Assembly (NCBI GenBank): GCA_049323755.1
Contig: JBMOPE010000026.1
Location: 415,024-479,023 of the forward strand
Length of the DNA stretch: 64,000 bases
Direction of reading: 5' to 3'
Origin: BRHc4a sp049323755
Lineage (GTDB): Bacteria > Bacillota > Desulfotomaculia > Desulfotomaculales > Desulfocucumaceae
The notes under the pieces were generated by a model, which made no database searches, was not told where the DNA came from, and was given only the letters and a program-made list of their open reading frames with translations. Below, one piece after another: positions 60,230-64,000 of the stretch. The number at the start of each line of letters is the position of its first letter. Position 1 is the first letter of the stretch. The position numbers were made by a program, and so were the translations under genes.

Positions 60230-60783
60230 TTGGCTGCCCTGAACTGACAGTAGCCGTCCTTTGAGCGAAGCGACTCGGCTGCGAAGTCCACGTTCATGTT
60301 AAAGGCCTTAAAAATACTGTCACAGAAGGAAATACAGGCATGCCTGCAGGGCATCTCCCCGGCAACCTCACTGCCGCACTTATCAATAAGTCCGCTAAAT
60401 GTTGCGCACTCATCCACCCTGAAGATCAATTCATAGTGATTATTTACAACTATATTTAAAAACTCCATGGGCTGTGTAGCCAGGTATCCTATCTCGATAA
60501 ATCTCTGGGGAATATGGGGAAACGCAAGCCTTCCGGTCTTTTTGGCGGCCTCTTTTATAATTTCATAGGTTCTTTCAACATATTTTTCCCCCATCTCAAT
60601 TGTCCGGTCTGCCCATTTCCTGCCGTAATCACTAAAAACGCTCTGTGCCGTCTGATCTCGCTTCCCCGGCTCAGCACCCTCAAGGGCACCGGCATACTGC
60701 AAAACCGCCTTTTCGGGGTCACACCCCTCCGCCACCAGGGTAATCATTTCCCTGCTCAGATCATAAGACCTATTCTCAGCCAT
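60217..60783 (-). CDS. Cys-rich protein of the Fe-S operon, ATC hydrolase-like
   Basis: 188 aa. Mainly helical N-terminal half (YVERTYEIIKEAAKKTGRLA), then a Cys-containing half: DECATFSG, DKCGSEVAGEMPCRHACIS and GYCQFRA. This pattern faintly recalls the L-2-amino-thiazoline-4-carboxylate hydrolase-like/DUF6125 group, which I cannot confirm. It overlaps the end of the upstream Fe-S gene by a base. Its stop TAG is part of the adjoining repeat. Confidence 0.6.
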   Translation of the reverse strand: MAENRSYDLSREMITLVAEGCDPEKAVLQYAGALEGAEPGKRDQTAQSVFSDYGRKWADRTIEMGEKYVERTYEIIKEAAKKTGRLAFPHIPQRFIEIGYLATQPMEFLNIVVNNHYELIFRVDECATFSGLIDKCGSEVAGEMPCRHACISFCDSIFKAFNMNVDFAAESLRSKDGYCQFRAANKGN

Positions 60784-61076
60784 CAGTCTCCCTCCCCCTT
60801 AAATACTATGTTTATCGCACCGTTTGGACAGACAGTGACACAGTCATTGCAGCCAACGCACTTGTCCCTGAACAGGGGGTGAAGAATGTATGCATTGGGG
60901 TCATTAATATCTGTCTCAACAAACTTCTGGTTTTTAAGGGTAATCATCATAAAGACGGCCTGGGGACATATCTCAATGCACTTTTTACAGGCCATAGGTG
61001 TTGGGCACTTGCCCATATCCCAGGTTATACTGGGAATACCTCTTGTTATTTCAGTAAAAGCATCCTGCCAAAGCAT
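60783..61076 (-). CDS. Two-cluster [4Fe-4S] ferredoxin-like protein
   Basis: 97 aa. CPTPMACKKCIEICPQAVF and CVGCNDCVTVCPNGAI each supply a cluster ligand set; the first is unusual, with CPTPMACxxC spacing. ATG 61076 overlaps the upstream stop (TAATG), and GGGGGG lies 7 nt before. Middle gene of the operon. Confidence 0.85.
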   Translation of the reverse strand: MLWQDAFTEITRGIPSITWDMGKCPTPMACKKCIEICPQAVFMMITLKNQKFVETDINDPNAYILHPLFRDKCVGCNDCVTVCPNGAINIVFKGEGD

Positions 61077-61912
61077 TACCATACCCCCCTTAAGCCGGGA
61101 ACAGAGGTTCTTTCCACCATTGTTACAGCCTGGTGCCTGCACCCGGTTTCGCAAAGTCCGCAGCCGAAGCAGCGCATCAAATCAATATTAGTCTTGCCTG
61201 TGGTGACCTCCATTTTTATAGCGCCAAACTGGCATCTGCTTACACAAATTCCACAGCCGTTGCATTTATCGTAATTTACCTTGGCCACCCAGTGTCCCTT
61301 AATCATATGATTAACTCCATAGTCAAGGCGGTAGCGAATAGGAAGGCAGTCAGGGTAGTCGCAGTTGCATATCCCCCCTATATATGGGGTACCGTGTGTC
61401 ATAATGGAATGCATCATACCCTTTTTATTCCATTTGCCAAGCCACTCTCTGGCCTGTTCGGGGGTAATAAACTCAACCCCTCCCTTATACCTTTCAGGCC
61501 AGCGGTCCCACTTAAACATGCCAATGCCCAGGCCCATGCACGTGTATGACCTCTCGTCATCCTCCACCCTGCCCCTGGTCATTTTGCGGCAGACACAGGA
61601 CATAAGTGCAATTGGCGAGGCAAGCTCAACAATATCCATAGCCTCCTGCAGGGTAACCACCTGTCCCACGGTGGACTGCATGACCAGCCGGTTGGCCGTC
61701 TTTAAAAGTTCCGGGTACCTATCCGGGTCCGCAGTTTTGGCCTCGATGGCCTGAGCTACAATAAGAGACGCCTGGGACTCCGGGTCCATTTCCTTATGAC
61801 GGGGGTCAGACGCACCCTCCCTCTTTCTCAGCTTGTACATCTGCCGGGCGTAATTCCTGGCATTTTTGTACCAAACCTTACCATGTCCGTGATCAGCACA
61901 ATACTGGCACAT
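61076..61912 (-). CDS. Large 4Fe-4S protein, first gene of an unrecognised operon
   Basis: 278 aa with 20 cysteines. N-terminal CQYC; middle MSCVCRKMTRG, YTCMGLGIGMFKW and GGICNCDYPDC; C-terminal ferredoxin domain CNGCGICVSRCQFGA and CFGCGLCETGCRHQA. The C-terminal part gives two [4Fe-4S]; the middle may hold a third or an active-site cluster. No flavin or NAD site. Electron transfer to or within a complex with the two downstream products is likely; substrate unknown. Confidence 0.8.
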   Translation of the reverse strand: MCQYCADHGHGKVWYKNARNYARQMYKLRKREGASDPRHKEMDPESQASLIVAQAIEAKTADPDRYPELLKTANRLVMQSTVGQVVTLQEAMDIVELASPIALMSCVCRKMTRGRVEDDERSYTCMGLGIGMFKWDRWPERYKGGVEFITPEQAREWLGKWNKKGMMHSIMTHGTPYIGGICNCDYPDCLPIRYRLDYGVNHMIKGHWVAKVNYDKCNGCGICVSRCQFGAIKMEVTTGKTNIDLMRCFGCGLCETGCRHQAVTMVERTSVPGLRGVW

Positions 61913-62020
61913 ATAATCTCTCCTTTATACTCTTGGTTCCTCACACCCTATTACCCGAATTATTTGAAAAAAAAATACTATAAACAATATAGCATTTTTT
62001 CCCTGAACAATCACTCATTA

Positions 62021-62325
62021 ATAAACGCCCTGCGGGCGTTGCCGCTGTGAGCGGCATTGTTAGCATTATTCTGGGGTCCGGAATTGGGAATCAGGAATTG
62101 GGAATTGGTGATATTATTTTCGACAACTACATTTCGCCTATACAATCCCAATCTGGCTTCATGGAACAAAGACCCTATAGCTGCACTTTCAAAGGACATT
62201 CATCGGGTCGGGGAATATCATCTCCGTGCGTTGCTTTTCGGAGGCTGTTACATGCTCTTGGCGAACTCCCTAATTCCCATTTCCCAATTCCCATTTCCCA
62301 ATTCCTATTTCCTAGCCGGCAGGCA
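62021..62325. repeat. Composite element: double hairpin plus GGAATTGGG-armed element (long copy)
   Basis: 62021-62056 double hairpin (AACGCCC-TGC-GGGCGTT; GCCGC-TGTGA-GCGGC). Left arm GGTCCGGAATTGGGAATCAG, core ACTACATTTCGCCTATACAA, then an extra ~110 nt not found in the other copies, and right arm CCATTTCCCAATTCCCATTT. The right end CCTAGC contains the TAG stop of the next gene. Confidence 0.85.
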
Positions 62326-63448
62326 GCCTTATAACCTGCCCAGGCATGATAACTTCAGGGTTTCTTATATTTTGATTCAGGGAGAGTATTTTTTCAACGG
62401 TTATTCCATGCCTTTTAGATATACTCCAGAGAGTGTCCCCCGGCTTTACGATATACTTCCATGTTTTCCCTGAAGAATTCATTGACCACACCTGGATCGA
62501 CCCCTCCTGTGTACCTACCGCTATTCTTCTCCCCGGTAAAAAGGCCAGCCCGGTAACCCCTTCCACGGGACTGAATCTTAAGTCAGGTGTTCTATTAACA
62601 GGATAATTAAAAATATAAACGTTGCCTTCGGGAGTACCTGCCGCCAATTTTGCTTCAGGCTCCATGGACGGAGCCACAGCGCTAACTGATGGGCCAAGGG
62701 ATTCCGTAATCAATAGAACCTCTATTTGCCTGTTCGCTCCCAAAACCCATACCATTCCCCCCACGGTGCCAACTGCCAGTTCCTCCCCCGGCCTTACTGT
62801 AAAGTTACCTGAAGTAAAGGCGGTAAATAATACCGGCTGCCCATCCAATACAGGCCCTTCAATAAAACCTTCTTCCCGAAGAAAATATGTTGCCACCCCG
62901 GACCTTCCTTCAACCTGGTAGGCAACAGCTATTGCAGAGCTTCCATCCGGACCTTTAAAAATCTCAACATAGCCGGGAATTCCGGGGACTGCCCTTATCC
63001 CCGCCAGCTCAAATCTTACCGCAGGGAGCACGCCTTCATTGAGGCTGTAAACATAAACTGCCTCCCGGCCTGCCGACGATACCACGATTTCACCTCTGCC
63101 ATCTCCGTCCAAATCTCCCGCCGCAACATCCGAAAAATCAGCCCCCACTTCCCTTTCAGACTGCCATACCAGGAACAGCGACCCCTGCCTGTTTCCCAGC
63201 ACGAAAACCTTCTCGGGTGTACTTACCACAATTCCTTCCGCCCTGAAGCCCAGGTTCAATACATCCAGCCCTGTAACTGTTTCCTCCAGGTCGTAAATAG
63301 AATATAACCTGTACTCACTGTTTTCGGGGACCAGTAAGTGAACTTTGCCCTCAACTGAAGCGGCAATATCACCTCCAAAAACAAATCGGCCCGACACTAC
63401 CCGAACAGGCCCCCTGCCCAAGTCTGTCCTCCATAATAGCGAAGGCAT
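62312..63448 (-). CDS. Beta-propeller-like protein with C-terminal LysM domain
   Basis: 378 aa from ATG 63448 (GGGGGTATGGGGGA upstream). Repeats such as VGTVGGMVWVLG, AGTPEGNVYIFN and VGTQEGSIQVW indicate a beta-propeller; DLDGDGRGEIVV is an FG-GAP/EF-hand-like calcium loop. C-terminal LysM (KPGDTLWSISKRHGITVEKIL) binds peptidoglycan-type glycans. No signal peptide precedes the start, though the frame extends 49 codons upstream without one. Expected to be outside the cell, so export is puzzling. Adjacent to the rRNA operon end. Confidence 0.75.
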   Translation of the reverse strand: MPSLLWRTDLGRGPVRVVSGRFVFGGDIAASVEGKVHLLVPENSEYRLYSIYDLEETVTGLDVLNLGFRAEGIVVSTPEKVFVLGNRQGSLFLVWQSEREVGADFSDVAAGDLDGDGRGEIVVSSAGREAVYVYSLNEGVLPAVRFELAGIRAVPGIPGYVEIFKGPDGSSAIAVAYQVEGRSGVATYFLREEGFIEGPVLDGQPVLFTAFTSGNFTVRPGEELAVGTVGGMVWVLGANRQIEVLLITESLGPSVSAVAPSMEPEAKLAAGTPEGNVYIFNYPVNRTPDLRFSPVEGVTGLAFLPGRRIAVGTQEGSIQVWSMNSSGKTWKYIVKPGDTLWSISKRHGITVEKILSLNQNIRNPEVIMPGQVIRLPAG

Positions 63449-63543
63449 TCCCCCATACCCCCTCAAAATAGCCTTGATGATGCAGGTTATGCGTGAAATG
63501 CCTTTTTTGATAACATATTGTTTTTTAAAATACCTGCACAAAT

Positions 63544-63577
63544 TTGGAAGTTCGAGGCTGGAGGTTTGAAGTTGGAA
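63544..63577. repeat. GGAAGTTxGAGG simple repeat downstream of 5S
   Basis: GGAAGTTCGAGGCTGGAGGT then TTGAAGTTGG; inverted partner of the 23S-5S spacer repeat at 63842-63874. Confidence 0.7.
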
Positions 63578-63584
63578 ATAAGCA

Positions 63585-63612
63585 AGGCCCTGCATGTTTT
63601 CATGCAGGGCCT
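63585..63612 (-). terminator. rRNA operon terminator
   Basis: AGGCCCTGCATG-AAAA-CATGCAGGGCCT: 12-bp perfect stem on the minus strand, followed by TGCTTATTT. Confidence 0.88.
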
Positions 63613-63623
63613 CTCAAAATTAA

Positions 63624-63740
<117 letters not shown>

Positions 63741-63841
63741 ACTCTATGCGTTTTTATTCGCACCTTCAAAACTTCACAGCGATTAGAATTATAGCGCTTT
63801 ATCTGAAGGAAGTTTTTAGCGGATTTTGAATCCTTTCGAAT

Positions 63842-63874
63842 CCAACCTCCAACCTCTAACCTCCAACTTCCAAT
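63842..63874. repeat. CCAACCTCC simple repeat in the 23S-5S spacer
   Basis: CCAACCTCCAACCTCTAACC then TCCAACTTCCAAT, between the 23S 3' end and the 5S 5' end; complement of the repeat at 63544. Confidence 0.75.
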
Positions 63875-63875
63875 T

Positions 63876-64000
63876 TAAGGTTAAGCCCTCGACCTATTAG
63901 TACCGGTCAGCTCAATCCATCACTGAACTTACACTCCCGGCCTATCTACCATGTAGTCTTCATGGGGTCTTACTTCCTTAACGGAATGGGAAACTTTATC
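63876..64000 (-). rRNA. rrl: 23S ribosomal RNA, 3' end (continues beyond window)
   Basis: Minus strand carries the canonical 3' end: GACCGGTACTAATAGGTCGA then GGGCTTAACCTT. Only the last ~125 nt are in the window. With 5S it forms an rRNA operon transcribed leftwards. Confidence 0.95.

Noticed and set aside
62057..62473. 138- and 95-codon plus-strand ORFs
   Set aside because: They consist of the simple repeats of the composite element and the antisense of the LysM gene.

Overview
The window looks like the chromosome of an anaerobic, endospore-lineage Firmicute (Peptococcaceae/Desulfotomaculales-like Clostridia is my best guess from gene content; no 16S rRNA is present to confirm it). Pointers are a SpoVB-type flippase, YpmA and YrzE/TIGR04086 family proteins, DUF2325, AGGAGG-type ribosome binding sites with many TTG/GTG starts, B12-dependent acyl-CoA mutase genes with their MeaB chaperone, selenocysteine insertion (selA-selB), many Fe-S proteins, futalosine-type menaquinone synthesis and ferrous iron uptake. 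Most genes lie on the minus strand, including the 5S and 23S rRNA genes at the right edge.

Layout. 1-3 kb: MeaB GTPase (cut by the window edge), mutase large subunit and B12 subunit; the active-site residues point to an isobutyryl-CoA mutase rather than a methylmalonyl-CoA mutase. 3-9.3 kb: an AT-rich orphan membrane gene, a cysteine-desulfurase-like aminotransferase, an EF-G-like GTPase and SpoVB. 9.5-14 kb: surE, then a 7-deazaguanine (preQ0) operon queD-queC-DUF366-queE-folE-ypmA headed by a CopZ-like protein. 14-21.5 kb: gamma-glutamylcyclotransferase-like protein, Crp/Fnr regulator, radical SAM protein, psd-pssA, exonuclease-DinG helicase. 21.5-24.3 kb: a cluster of unrecognised coiled-coil and small proteins. 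24.5-32 kb: second MeaB with a C-terminal extension, thioredoxin reductase, complete branched-chain amino-acid ABC transporter. 32.8-36 kb: MTA phosphorylase family, methyltransferase, adenylate kinase, tRNA-Pro. 36-39.4 kb: Fur-boxed DUF2325 and feoA-feoB with small Cys-rich proteins. 39.5-46.4 kb: LpdD-like protein, MidA-like methyltransferase, PPC/DUF296 protein, selA-selB, DedA. 46.7-54 kb: menaquinone genes mqnE-mqnA-mqnC, UbiA-type mqnP, UbiD-type mqnL, ubiE/menG and a degenerate prenyl synthase. 54-59.4 kb: speD, FAH-family hydrolase, alkaline-phosphatase-fold membrane protein, glycosyltransferase, ferredoxin. 60-62 kb: an unrecognised three-gene Fe-S operon. 62.3-64 kb: beta-propeller/LysM protein, 5S and 23S rRNA.

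The most unusual feature is the intergenic DNA. At least four families of palindromic or inverted repeats occupy the gaps: two arrays of a ~31-nt unit that switches orientation in the middle; a CACAGAG-armed element with GAATTCAG-type outer arms (three copies, plus two relatives carrying the outer arms or ends); a GGAATTGGG-armed element with a conserved core of about 45 nt; and a small double hairpin. In at least eight cases the stop codon of the adjoining gene lies inside or at the very edge of the repeat. Three genes shorter than 60 codons with good ribosome binding sites (23238-23417, 39261-39401, 59031-59171) are also described.
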